From positions 1,240,001-1,304,000 of the forward strand of contig JANUWF010002208.1 in NCBI GenBank assembly GCA_026120185.1: DNA of 64,000 nucleotides. Reading direction: 5' to 3'. The notes below the pieces were generated by a model. It was not told the DNA's origin and searched no databases. It saw only the letters and a program-made list of their open reading frames with translations. Positions 47,701-59,823 of the stretch are shown here, piece after piece (within the stretch, counting starts at the first letter, position 1; every line of letters starts with the position of its first letter). The position numbers were made by a program, and so were the translations under genes. The DNA is from Voacanga thouarsii (taxonomy: Eukaryota > Streptophyta > Magnoliopsida > Gentianales > Apocynaceae).

Positions 47701-48823
47701 GGAGATGCATGGACTCTACAGAAGGTAAAGATATTCTAAGACATTGTCATGAAAGACTTGTTGGAGGTCACTACCAAGCCAACAACACTGCACGAAAGGT
47801 GCTCGACTCCAGATTCTATTGGCCCACCTTGTTCAACGATGCCCACAGGTTTGTTCAAAGTTGTGATAGGTGTCAATGCACAGGTAATCTTTCTAAATCA
47901 AATGAACGGCCCTTACACATCTTTTAAGCTTGTGAAGTATTTGATTGTTGAGGAATGGACTTCATGGGACCATTTCCTAGCTCTTTGGGTAATAAATACA
48001 TTATGGTCGCAATAGATTGTGTCTAAATAGGTCGGAGCACAAGCTTTACCAACCAATGATGCAAGGGTAGTGGTAAAATTCCTAAAAAAATTTTCACCTA
48101 TTTTGGTGTCCCAAAGGTTCTCATCAGTGATAAAGGTACTTATTTTTGTAATACTCAATTGGACAAAGTTCTCAAACATTTTGGAGTACACCATAAATTC
48201 GCTACCTCATACCATCCCCAAACCAGTGGTCAAGTTGAAGTGGTTAATAGGGAGATTAAAAGAATCTTGGAAAAGACTGTTAGCCATACTTGGAAGGATT
48301 GGAGTCTAAAATTAGATGACACTCTTTGGGCATAAGGACAGCTTTTAAGTCCCCTATTGGCACAACTCCTTTTCGATTAGTTTATGGAAAAGCTTGTCAT
48401 TTACCTATGGAAATTGAGCATAAAGTTTATTCGTCAATTAAACTTGTTAATCTGGATATTGAGGACGTTGGAAAGTCAAGGTTACTCCAACTCATAGCTT
48501 TGGAGGAATTGCGTGAGGGTGCTTATGATTGTTCCATGCGATACAAGGAAAAGGCCAAACAGTGGCATGATAAGCATATTACTTACCAACTTGAATTTGA
48601 AAAAGGTGAGCAAGTGCTGTTATTCAATTCTCATTTAAAAATTTTTCCTGAAAAGTTGAAATCCCGGTGGCTGGGACCATTCACAGTAAGGAAGATCGGT
48701 CTTTTTGGCACCCTAGAACTTACTCAACCCACTCAGGGCACCTTCAAAGCTATGTGGGTGGAGGTCTTCCACATCCCGAGTAGGTGGAGATGCTCTTTGA
48801 CGAAGCCACATAGAACTGTGTAG
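47701..48823 (+). pseudogene. A2 integrase
   Basis: The HHCC zinc domain is in the 47709-47927 piece (CHERLVGGHYQ, then CDRC). Stops by C-to-T or G-to-A change occur at 47925, 47949 and 48028. The first catalytic Asp is in MDFMGPFP, the second in [10 protein letters not shown] and the Glu in [10 protein letters not shown], all recognisable but in different frames. The last piece (48326-48823) holds the C-terminal domain with KLKSRWLGP. Its very end differs from A1. Confidence 0.88.
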
Positions 48824-50571
48824 TTTATCAAAGCGACAGTTGTTTTCTGTACCATTCTCTTTCTTTTTTTTATTTATTTTTCTTTTCTAGTTTTTACGCT
48901 TTGGTGTGTTTTTTTTTTTTTGTATTTTTCTTTTTAGGTACTTTGCACTACCTCATTCTTCAAAGCATTCAGATCTTGTACGACACAATGCCAAATGAAT
49001 GGAAGTTTTTTTTCTCTTATCTCTTCTCCTTTATATTTTTGGTCCCATGGTATTGTTGTTAGCGTTATATTTATTTGGCCATTAAGGACAATGTCCAGTT
49101 TAAGTATGGGGGAGTGATTTGATTGACAAGTCTTCTATACATATATTTTAATCTTCTTGGGAGCAAATTTTTGAGGAAAAATTTTTCACATTTTTCTGAT
49201 TGTCTGGAGATTTCAAGCTATATTTTTAATACATGTCTTTATGATGGAATATAGAGCGTATGTTCTAGATCATTTATGACTTATACAGGACTTTTTACAC
49301 GCACATGGACTAAGTAGTTCTTGATCAAATGCTATACATTGTTCTTAAACCTTGTTTTTCTACTAAAATTCATAGAGCATTCTAGAACTTACTTGAATAC
49401 CTTTCGAGGCGAAATAAGAAAGACAATCATGATTTAACTTAGGGATGACAGTAATAGGCCTTCTTTGGATAGTTTGAGCTTTTCAAGCCTACCTATTTTC
49501 ATATTATCCCTAGTGCCTATTTTGAGCCGAAATTGTTGATTTCATTCATTAAAACCCATCACAATATTTTTTCTATTGCTTGGTGCTCAGAGTTTTGAAT
49601 AATTTTCCAAATCTTTATGCTCTTGATGGATGAAAGTATATGTAAGAGAATATTGAGGAAGAATATTGGGAGAAAGATCATGACTCGTTACTTTCAGTCA
49701 TGGATCAATAATGAGTTGAGCTGGAAAGAGAAAAGAAAGTAAAGAGAGAGTGAGGGAAAAAAAGAAGTTGAAAAAAGAAAAAAAGTTGCTAGAAAGAATG
49801 AAAGAAGAGAAGTGAAAAAACAAACAACAGTAGCAGTGAAAGAAAAGACACATTGAAGGAAGAAGAAAAAAGAAAAGATCACAAAAGGAATGGTGATTGA
49901 GCTAAAAAAAAAAAGTTAAAGTTCATATAAAGTACTTGACACCATTGCCGAAAATTTGAGTGATCTCATGAAAGAAATAGAAAAGGGTTGATGAAAAGAA
50001 GAGTTGAAAGAGAAAAAAAGAAAAAATGCAGGATTTGTTTGAGTGGAGTTGTAATTGCTATATAAGTTTATGATTTGATTAATTTTTGGAATAGGAGAGC
50101 AAGAAGAGTGGGAAAGTATTAATTCAATTTGTTTATCCTTTTCTTGCTAACTCTCAGTTTTTCTTTGACTTGTGATTCTCCGATATCCTTCATTTGATAA
50201 GCCACCTTTAGCCTTACATTAAAGCTTAAAAGTCCTACTTGATCTAAGTAGAATCATGATATGTCTCGGATTAGTGGAGAGAGTGTGTGAAAAGTAAGCA
50301 TATGGAATGCATGTTCTTTTAAACTAAATTCTTTCCAATGGTTTGAGAATAGTGTAAAGTATTAAGATGGTTCTACTAAGTCATTTATCAATTACACAAG
50401 TCTTGCATTTGTTGTGAAAGATGTAGTAGTTATGTGTTTTATGTTCTTGAATAAAGAAAGCATTGAAGATATGGTTTTGAAATTGATTGAGTGATTTGTC
50501 AAACGTTGTGTTTTCCTACTTGTTCTTAATACTTTGCTTGAGGACAAGCAAAAAGCTAAGTGTGGGGGAAT
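48824..50571 (+). other. A2 3' spacer with two polypurine tracts and a purine-rich block
   Basis: No env-like frame. The inner tract TTTAAGTATGGGGGAGTGA lies at 49099-49117 just after GGACAATGTCC. A purine block covers about 49720-49905. The 3' polypurine tract AAGTGTGGGGGAA (50558-50570), preceded by GAGGACAAGC, touches the 3' LTR. Order and wording match A1. Confidence 0.8.
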
Positions 50572-51859
50572 TGATAGAGGCTAAATTAGTCATGTTTTTC
50601 CTACTTATTCGAGGTTCTTTTGTAATACATTTTGTTCAATAACTAGTCATATTCCTTCATATTTGAGATTTTACCCTTGGAAAGGTATTTTGTTCTTTAT
50701 TTCAGATTTTTAGGGTAAAACGAAATAAAAACATCTCAAAACAGAGGAGAGGCGGTGCTGGCTAGGACCCTAGAACCGGCACCGGCCATGCATTGTTGAA
50801 ACGAACTTCGAAGCGATGAAAAAATTGTTGAAATAGAGCAGAACAGAACCAAGGCGGCGCCGGCTATAAAGCTGGAATTGGCGCCGGCTACATTCTGAAC
50901 ACATTGTGCAAAATTCGAAGAAAAATCGGCGAATGAGTAGAGGAATAGAACATAACCGGTGCCAGCACCGAGAGCCAAGGCGGCGCTAGTTGTGCCCTGA
51001 AGCTAAGGCGGTGCTGTGATTTTTCTACGCGGTTTTTGGTAATCTGAGGAATTTTAGTATCTTCTAACTTCTACTCGGCCAAGAACTTTGTACCTACAAG
51101 TTTAGGCACTTCCTAAGCCTATAAATAGATGGAAAACATAAGGGAAAAGCGGAGAATTCATTGATCATCACAGAAAATTACTCAATCAAATGAGGAATTC
51201 TTCAAATTCAAGGAGGGTTGTACAAGAAGGTCTTCAAAGGAAGAAGAAGGAGGCTTGTCTATGAGTGCTTTCTTTTACTTTGTTTTCTTTTTCTTGACAA
51301 TGATATCTTAATTATTTTATTGTAATTCAACGTTGTTTAGATACTCATGATATTTAGAGTTGTTTGATCGTTTGATTAATTGGTTATTATTCTTGGTATT
51401 CAATTACTTGTGCTTATTACGAGATTAGTTGGTTAGTTCTATCCATTAACTTGCTGGACCAAAGGGGGTTGATGGTAGTTTCAATTTATTAATTTCATAT
51501 TCTATTGGCTATTGACTTGCTGGACCAAAGGGGGTTAATTGCTTAGAACTAGTAATTGAAGGTTAATTGATGTCTTTCGAGACCAATGGTTCGTTGATTA
51601 ATTTCATGCTTTGAATTTTTCGAGACCAAGGGAATTTAATTAAGGTTTGTGTTTAATGCATCTTTTGAATGAATTAGTTGAGACGAACCAAGTGATTCTA
51701 ATTTATGTAGAAGATAGTGATTTCATAGATTGACCATCGAAGTGAGTCTACTTTAATCCTTCCTAATACCAATGGATTAATTAGTTATGATAAAGGTTAG
51801 GTACTTTAAGATCATGTTTGTCTAAACAATGGTTGGAATTGCATACTTCTCCATCCTTG

Positions 51860-51895
<36 letters not shown>

Positions 51896-52138
51896 ATTTT
51901 CTTTTTTTTTATTTTTATTTTTATTTATTTTTCACTTTATCGAGTCGGTTAAACAATGAAAGAAAAGGGATTATTGTCTACTTGTTTCTTGAGGATCGAC
52001 ACTCGTTTGAACCCTATGCGCGGTTATTGATGAGTACGCTTGCTCATATGTGTGATTTGGATTGAAGTTTTAATTTAAACTTAATTGGGAATGTGCTTAG
52101 TTTTTGTATGATTTTTATACCCAAGTCTGAACACATCA
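50572..52138 (+). repeat. A2 3' LTR
   Basis: TGATAGAGGC start, GAACACATCA end, 1567 bp, followed by CACCA. The GC-rich cluster (about 50750-51010) has words CGGCGCCGGCT and TTGGCGCCGGCT separated by 13 bases, of which the 5' LTR keeps one. A TA repeat is at 51865-51893. Confidence 0.92.
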
Positions 52139-54456
52139 CACCAGTACTTGTTCAATGTACTAACAAGTGCCTATTAAGTCCAGTAGCTCAATGTTTCTGT
52201 CACTGAATGAAACTGGCACTTGTTCGTAAGCTTAATAGGCGCCTGTTTTCTTTGGTACCTGTACACAAGAAAATGAAAAATCTTTTTGTTTTTTCTCAAT
52301 TTTTTTCTTTCTTTTTCTCATAATAGAAATAAACTTTCACAAATCTCAACAAAAACATATCACAATTCAAACCACATCACACCACTATGATCATAGCAAA
52401 CAAATGCAAATTCAACACCATAAGTTCAAAATAACCAAAACAAAAGATCATAGTCCAAAGCATACCAAAAGCAAGTAAAAATGTCAACTGCAAAAGGAAA
52501 AGAAAAGCATAAATAAAGTTGTCCATAAGCAACAAAAGATGTAAAACGGGAAGTGGAATCAATTCTTTCCACGCTCATCACTTGGATTGGATTTCATATT
52601 TCTTAGGAGAGTTCCACTTTGCCTATCATCCAACATCTTTGCAATCTATCCAATTTACCCTTCAAAGTTGTGGATGGATGCCTCTTGGTTGTGCATGGAA
52701 GCCTCAAATTCTTGGAATCGTAAGTCGGTGGAGGATACTAACTTCTTTATCAAATCCTCTAGTGACGGATTTTTCCAGGCATTGAAGAGGTGGATGGGGA
52801 GGTGTTTGATAAAGTAAAGGCACTTGAGACCTAGTCATAGGACGCGCTTGAGTACCCTGAGGAAATGATTGGCTGGCCTTACCCTTGATTACCCCATGAG
52901 AAAATTGGATGATTACAATAACCAAGATTGTAAGTATTCCCATAAGGATTGTTCTTATGTTTAGAACTTGCCACAAAATCCACTTGCTCCACCAATTGTT
53001 CACTCTTTGACTCCATAGATTGACACTAATGATTGAGGTGCCCATCTCTACAAAAATTGCAGCACTTGACTTGGGATTTTGGATTAGTATTCATTTTCTC
53101 AATCTTTTTGGTGAGGACTTTCAACTTTGCCTCCATAGTTGCCATCACATCAATACTATGCATTCCTTGAGTACATGCCTTAGGTCTCAGTTACCATATG
53201 AATAGCTATTCATTGCTAGGCACTTAATTAAATCTCTTAGCTCTTGGGAGTTTTGGATGATACAAAACCACTTGAGGATGCATCTAAAAGTTGCTTAGTG
53301 GTAAAATTGAGCCCATTGTTAAAAGTTAGAATCTAAAAGCCTAAGTCCAAACCATAGTGTGGGCATTTCCTCAGCAACTTTTTCTAGTGCTCCTAACAGT
53401 CATATAGTGTCTCGCCCTCCATTTGAACAAAAGGAAAAAATGTCATTCCTGAGTTTGGCAGTATGAGCTAGGGAAAATTATGTTGCAAGAAATTTCTGTG
53501 CTAGATAATTCCAGGTAGTTATTGAGTCAGGGAGAAAAATTTAAGCCATGATTTAGCCCAGTCTCTCAGTGAAAATAGGAAATGTCTCAATCTGATTGAA
53601 TCTTCAGACACTCCATTCAGCTTCAAAATGTCATAGATTTCAAGAAAACTTGCAATGTAAGCATTAGGGTCTTCATCTTGCACTCAATCAAATTATATGG
53701 TTTCCTACACCATATGGATAAATGAAGGTTTTAACTCAAAGTTATTTGCTTCAACCTATGGCCTTACAATACTCTATTCCTTTCCTTGAAATGAAGCTCT
53801 CGTATAATCACACACGGTTCATCTCCCAATTCCATTTCTATTTCTAGTTTTATTTCTATCTTGTGGCCTCATCTCCGTGGATCCCAACATTTCCTCCAAG
53901 TCGGTCTATACCTTCTAAGTTCTTCAAAAACATAAATAATCTACCTCTTTATTCCAAATTATGAGTCGATCCACCCTCCTTTTACCTTCTCTCCTCAATC
54001 TTCTTAAAGTCCTTTCTATTTCCGGGTAAAAATTCTCCAATAGTCTGTGCACTCTCCTATTCATATAAGAAAAGATCTTCTTCAATCAAAACACAAAACC
54101 AACATTAATCCCATGATCAAAATGATTTTCCAAATGATTTAAATAAGATCGATTCTAACCTAATATGAACTCAAAACGTAAGGATAACTGTATACCATTT
54201 ACTTAACAAATCAAAGAATATAAAAAAAAAAGAATCAATGACTGAACAATTTTCTAAATTTTAAACCAAAAGAAAAACTTTTAGAAAATAAATTTAATGC
54301 TAGAGTACACATACAAACATTTAAGCCCAACTGACATGTACAACTACCTATGTATAAGTTAGTCATTTTCACAATTTCTACAGTTACAAAAAAAATCAAC
54401 AAAACTCATGTATTTCAAAATATTGCCATTCAATCCCCAACAATGATGCCAAAAAA
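52139..54456 (-). mobile_element. Family E copy E2, internal region
   Basis: Lies between A2 and the E2 5' LTR. The primer site at 54434-54451 (TCCCCAACAATGATGCCA on the plus strand, 13 of 18 to tRNA-Asp, all differences transitions) fixes the minus orientation. It encodes a decayed gag. A word GGCGCCTGTT at about 52235 recalls the GC-rich motifs of the other families. No pol is visible; the part beyond 52139 was cut off by A2 or lost. Confidence 0.7.
52860..53760 (-). pseudogene. E2 gag, Athila type, with many stops
   Basis: The minus strand from about 53750 reads NNFELKPSFIHMV, then EDPNAYIASFLEIYD, SIRLRHFLFSLRDWAKSWL, TTWNYLAQKFLA, FVQMEGETLYD and LRKCPHYGL, which is the retrotransposon gag core in order. 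Near 53050-53075 comes a zinc knuckle CNFCRDGH....C with a TAG just before the last Cys, then NPYGNTYNLG, the usual tail. At least four Gln or Arg codons have become stops (for example three within 53690-53730), and one frameshift lies near 53530. Gag would form the particle that packages the RNA. This is the domain that family A lacks. Confidence 0.85.
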
Positions 54457-54787
54457 TCCATACGCGTTTTTGTGTATATCCATGTGCATAGGAAATAGTC
54501 TCAATAATTCATATAAATTAATTAAGTCTTAATATAAAATACCAATTGCACTCACTTACAACACACATTTGGGCAAGTATACCTTTCGTGTAGCATAGAG
54601 TTCTAATTTTAAGTATTGTTCCCATCGGGTATGGTGGCAAGTACTTTTACTGTACTGTTATCTTATTGTTTAGTCAATCCTTCTTCTATGGGAAATTAGT
54701 GAACCGTTAAGGAATTTAGCCAAACCAATCATATTAGAATTCAACCAAAGTTACCAAGCCCAATGACATAAAGGAAGAGATAAGTAA
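54457..54787 (-). mobile_element. E2 5' LTR, first part
   Basis: Matches the E1 LTR from 4970 to about 5290. It is interrupted at 54787 by the CACTA element; the rest of the LTR would lie on the far side, which is not in the window. Confidence 0.75.
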
Positions 54788-55400
54788 CACTACTAGAAAA
54801 ACAGGCTGTTGTGACAAGTGAAAATGTTATTATGAGAGTCTGCTGTGACATTTTTGACTTTGTGACATTTACGCAAAATGTTCTCTAAAACGCTATTGCT
54901 ATAGTCATTGAGGACGTTACCAAATGTCATAATAGATGTACCTATCATAATATGTATAACTGTTATGTCAGAGGCCTTATTACAACATTTTGTCATGCTA
55001 CAAAAGGGTCCAATAACTACCAAAAATTCAAATATATATTAACAATTTAAAGTGTCATAATAACCGACATCTATAATGACATTTACAACTATCTGTAAAA
55101 GATCTTCATATAACATTAAGTTGTGTTATGCAAATGCTTACCAACGGTTGCCAACGATTAAATTCAAATCCACAAAAACATTTATAAATGTCATAATAAT
55201 GTTTGACAACTTTCAATTATATGACACTTCATTAGCATTCATGACATTTTATACTGTCATTATTATTTGTTATGATACTTATACATATTGTTTAAACTTA
55301 ATATAACAACAATTTTTAAATTTTCATAATATGTTGGCTATATGTCACTACATTTTTTATGATATTTCAGTTCTTACATATATATATTAATTACATGATA
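54788..55400. repeat. CACTA subterminal repeats
   Basis: The words TGTCATAATA and TGACATTTA and their complements recur many times in both orientations (for example 54927, 55051, 55078, 55190, 55247). Such subterminal repeats are the binding sites of the small transposon protein in En/Spm elements. Function here is inferred from position. Confidence 0.6.
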
Positions 55401-55836
55401 TAAAAAAAATTAAAACTTTGACCATAATACAAAATCACATTAAAGTCAAAATAAAATGTTTGCATACAATAGGAAGTATAGTACTATGTATATATACATC
55501 AAAGAAGTCATCAAAACTATATAATCCAAAATAAAATCTCAATGTATCCATTAAGACATAATTCCATTAATGTCTAAATGCTTCCATTTAGCCAAATAAT
55601 CTACTATACTTCCTTCATATGCAGCATCAAAATAATTTGTAGCCAAGGTGTCTCCTTAGTCCTATTCGTCTCGAGCCTTACGAACCTGCCATTATAAATT
55701 GGACACATTCAAGTTAGACAAATGATGAAAAACTAGTAGCTTCTTGATATCAAAACTGCAGAATTCACAAAGGATGAAAAAAAAAAAAAGAGAGAGAGAG
55801 AATTAAACTTTTCAACTATGGAAGGGATTCTCCTGA

Positions 55837-56176
55837 GTGAATTAAACTGTAGCATTTTAGTTTTCTCCTAAGGCTAGAACAAACAATTATGCACCAAAAT
55901 GACTAAACTGCAATATTTTAGTTTTCAAAAGGCTATACTTCAGCAAGAAGTGAATTAAACTACAACATTTCAGTTTTCTCCTGAGGCTAGAACAAACAAT
56001 TATTGCACCAAAATGGCTAAACTGCAGCATTTTAGCATTTCAGTTTTCAAAAGGCTATACTTCAGCAATAAGTGAATTAAAATACAGCATTTTAGTTTTC
56101 TCCTGAGGGTATAACAAACAATTATTGCACTATAATGGCTAAACTACAACATTTTAGTTTTCAAAAGGCTATACTT
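55837..56176. repeat. Minisatellite, three units of about 105-122 bp
   Basis: Units start GTGAATTAAA at 55837, 55950 and 56072 and each contains CATTTTAGTTTTCTCCT, AACAAACAATTAT, a second AAACTRCARCATTTTAG word and AAAAGGCTATACTTC. Each unit is itself two partly similar halves. It lies in the transposon between the terminal repeats and the TNPA-like gene. Confidence 0.88.
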
Positions 56177-57412
56177 CCTTTTCAACAATAATATCATTCA
56201 GCTTTCTTACGATACCATTATACACATTCAGCTGTCTCAACAAATTTTCCAAACAATTAACAACAAATTCTAAGTATATTATAAAGCTAAACTCCTCCTT
56301 TTGTTTTGGACAACACAAACCACCTCTAAAGCCCAAATCTCCTCAATTAGTAACAACTCACAATAACGTTTCATTCCCATAAAAATCAACAACACCTATT
56401 AAACACCACAACAAGATTAATGCCAAGGCCACCAATCTTCACAATTTTCAACTTCAAACACCACAACATTAACACATATAAAAAGCCCACATTTCTCAAC
56501 CTCTGAATTCTCAGAATCCAAAACCAAATCAATGAAAATAATAAGAGAACTAGCAAAATATAATGTTGTAAACAAAATTCTGTAAATGATGAAATTTAGC
56601 TTTTTCCAAAATAGAACGCTAGTAGAAATGATGCACAAAAAAGTTCACTAACGAACTCAAAAGAAAACTGATAACAGATTTCTTCCATCAAAAGAATCCA
56701 CACATACACATAAACAAAACCATAGCTCACAAAAAATACTTCACCTAAATGCTCATTGAAAGAACAAATCTATCACATTGTCTTCTTGAAAAGAGGAATC
56801 AAAGTCTATACTAAATTTTACAGAATTCTTTCACCATCTCATAAACAAAACCATAACCCACAACAAAATCAAGCCTCAACAAAACCATAGCCCACAAAAA
56901 ATCAGAACACAACACTGCATAAAAAAGGATGACAAAACTCCATATTTGTCATAGGCTACCAAAAGAATAGACACATATATACATAAACAAAAGCATAGCC
57001 CATAAAAAAGAAGTAGAAAACTAATCATAGCTTTCTACCATCAAAAGAATCATACCAAACTTGTTGGCCATGCAATAGGAGTACTGTGAGCATCTCCTAT
57101 TATTTTCAGAAGGGAGTATGGACGAATCAATGGCTTATCACGAGAATGTGGCTGAATGATGTCAATCCCACACCAATCTTATCCCAAGGCATGTGGGCCA
57201 ACCGCTTTTCAGGGTCCAAACTCCTAATAAGTGCAGTTGCAACTATCTTTGAAGGATCCCTTACGCTCAAGACTGAAATAGTAGCATGTACCTAACTAAA
57301 ATAGACAAATAGCCAAACATTAGCAAAAAAATGTGATTAGTTTAGTTAGTGTAAAATAGCTAAAATTCTATGTAGCCATTTAGCTTGAAATATGAAAAAG
57401 AAAATCAAATAT
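56177..57412. other. CACTA non-coding stretch
   Basis: AT-rich, with no supported exon. The phrases AAACAAAACCATAGC and similar recur between 56710 and 57000. It is probably 3' untranslated or spacer DNA of the transposon. Confidence 0.4.
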
Positions 57413-59490
57413 CTATTTCAAATAAGATGTGATTCTGCAAGTATAAGCTAACAGTACCCTTAATATACTGCTATTGTTGCTTGGGATAGTTTGCAAGTTT
57501 AACTCTAGAGAACTAACCCTTGACTGATTTGACATATTGTTGTTGTTCTGTTCCATATTCGCACGAATATCAGCTAGCAGTCTACCTTGTTCCCTAATGA
57601 GTTTTGCTTGCTCTTTAGCTTGTTCCTCGAGCCTCACTATCTTATCCCTTTTGTTCAGCCATGATAATATGTTGAGTACTACGACTTGGAATTTTACCCC
57701 AAAGATCCAATGGTGCAACACCACCCCCGCACATTCGAACTCGACCATTCCTGTTTAGTCCCATTACTTGTGAGAAAATGTCATCTAGCACAATTTCATC
57801 AGTGGAGTTAGGTGAAAGTTCACTTATCTTCTCAGTCATCAAGTTCTATAAACAAAGAAAAAAATGCTTATTAATTATGCTAAAAGAATGTAAAAAAAAT
57901 GAAGGTAAATCATGGTGAAACATGTACCAATTTAGTTGCAATCTTGCTATTTCCTGGTTTCCCACTAGAGACCGTAAAGCACTCCTCGAATATTTCAGCT
58001 CGGGATAGCTGACGCCCTAATTTCTTGGCCTACATACAAAACAATTGAATCAAAGGATTTAATTATTCATGAAAAAAAAATTGAAGGATGTAGTAAAATT
58101 TGCCAAGTCTTCAGAAACTTGTGCAAATGGTCTTTTCCCCATTCTATTGTGCAATTTGCTGGTTTTCCTACTATTAGCATTCCTTCGACTAATACGCTGA
58201 AAAAAGCAGCAGTAAATGGAAATTCAATTTTCTACCATCAAAGTTACAATTTGGATAATTTGAAATGAGCAATACAAAATGCTCAACATTACCTTGCCAG
58301 CCTCTGAATTCCAAAGAGAAACCAACCATATCTATTGGTCTTCAAGCACCCGATCTTTTCCACAAGAAAGCAGCACATTTCTAGTTTGATTAGCATTGAA
58401 CCATTCCTTTTTTAAAGCATTTTTCCAAGCTCTCCATAATTTCCCTATTGATGAAGTAATTTTTGGTTCAACTCCAGGTGGCAAATCAAACATTTCCTGT
58501 TATGAAGTAAATTTGTCAAGAATCATTATGTGCAATAAATTTACAATAAAAAAGATTCTAAAATCATTAAAACTGAAGGATGTAGAGATCGTGGCATTAT
58601 TACCTTTCAATGTCGATCATGTCTTTCTTATAGCTTTTTGGCATCTTTGCCCATGATACATAATTTAATGGGGCATGTTTGCCATTTCTAGCTATAGTGC
58701 CCAAGAAACTAGATAGCTTTTTTCACTTCTTTCCAATGGGTTGTCCCTTATGGTTAAATTCAACCATAATTAGACCATTGTTCTTAGGACGCCCCCATGT
58801 ATCAGTAAAATAAGTTGGTCCTCTAGATCTACTACTTCCAGCTAAATTTTCTACATCAAGCATTAAAATTAGAATGGTAAAAAATATAATTTAGCATAAT
58901 AGAGCAGACAACATTGTATTTGAAATCATGATGTACTCATGCCAACTCCACTAGAAGTTTGTGTGGTAGGCTGGGATGATATTTGCTGATCACTACATGC
59001 CATTTGAGGTTCATCCAAAAGATTTTCAGGCCGACCATTCAATTGCACAATGACTAAAAATTAAATAACCAAAGCAACTTTGATTAGTATTGGGTTTTGT
59101 TAGAGGAAAAAAATGATTAGTATATACTTACGAGTAGGAAGAATTGGTTGTGTGTTAAAAAGAGGCATTTCAGCTCGTCCAGCAACTTGCATGGTTTGGT
59201 TAGCAGCCAAAGGATTTTATCCAACTTGCACATTTTGTAGTTCATCTAAAGGATTTTCATATTGCCCATTCAACAGCCCACCTAAAAATAAAATAACTAG
59301 AGAGTGTTTGGTTAGAAACTGATTCAGCAAAGTCATCATAAGAAAATGGTTTTCATATACTTACAATTTAGATCACTCGGTTATTTGTTAGACGGAGGCA
59401 TGCCATATCGTTTAGCTAGCATATTCAATTGATCATCTTAAGAATTGTCTCCACATTTCTGCATACTTCTTTTCTTCTTCAACCCGCGTG
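57413..59490 (-). pseudogene. CACTA TNPA-like gene (plant transposase, Ptta/En/Spm family), decayed
   Basis: Exons can be followed by homology and splice sites: 58850-58604, 58496-58293, 58196 to about 58105, 58029-57928 and 57845 to about 57413, with further upstream pieces near 58935-59490. The first has GLIMVEFNHKGQPIG and FLGTIARNGKHAPLNY; the second starts EMFDLPPGVE and has LKKEWF; the last has NGRVRMCGGGVAPLDLWG, the family signature, and then a coiled coil (LEEQAKEQAKLIREQGRLLA). These proteins bind the subterminal repeats. Stops occur at about 58714 (TGA) and near 58328 (TAG), and the last exon shifts frame near 57645. The gene follows TNP2 in the same direction, as in other CACTA elements. 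Confidence 0.75.
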
Positions 59491-59823
59491 TCCTTTTGAT
59501 CAGAACAAAAAAAAAAAATGAATTAATAAAGCATCAATAAATTAAAATTTTAATTTCACCTAAAACCAAGGCAATTCTTTGAAAAAAAAAAGGTTAAATG
59601 GAACTTATTTTTAAATTCACCTGAAATAGAATGAGACAACAAAACAAATATTAGCAAAATGCAGTTACTGACGGAGGCATAGAGCAGCATTCAATATTGC
59701 ACTACATGTTGACCAATGTTCAGTCCAATACTTATGTCAAAAAATAGTATTCTATATAATAAATATTGCATTAAACAATATATTAAAAAGTAGTACAGTC
59801 TTCATATAGTCATAAGACTAAAC

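Larger units (their letters stand above)
42936..52138 (+). mobile_element. Athila-like Ty3/gypsy retrotransposon A2, full length but inactive
   Basis: LTRs at 42936-44467 and 50572-52138, perfect target duplication CACCA at 42931-42935 and 52139-52143, and the same domain order as A1 on the plus strand. Differences from A1 include a duplicated primer-site region after the 5' LTR, a 200 bp deletion between RT and RNase H, and about ten premature stops. Seven of these stops are C-to-T or G-to-A changes relative to A1. It lacks the gag core exactly as A1 does. It inserted next to or into family E DNA. Confidence 0.93.
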
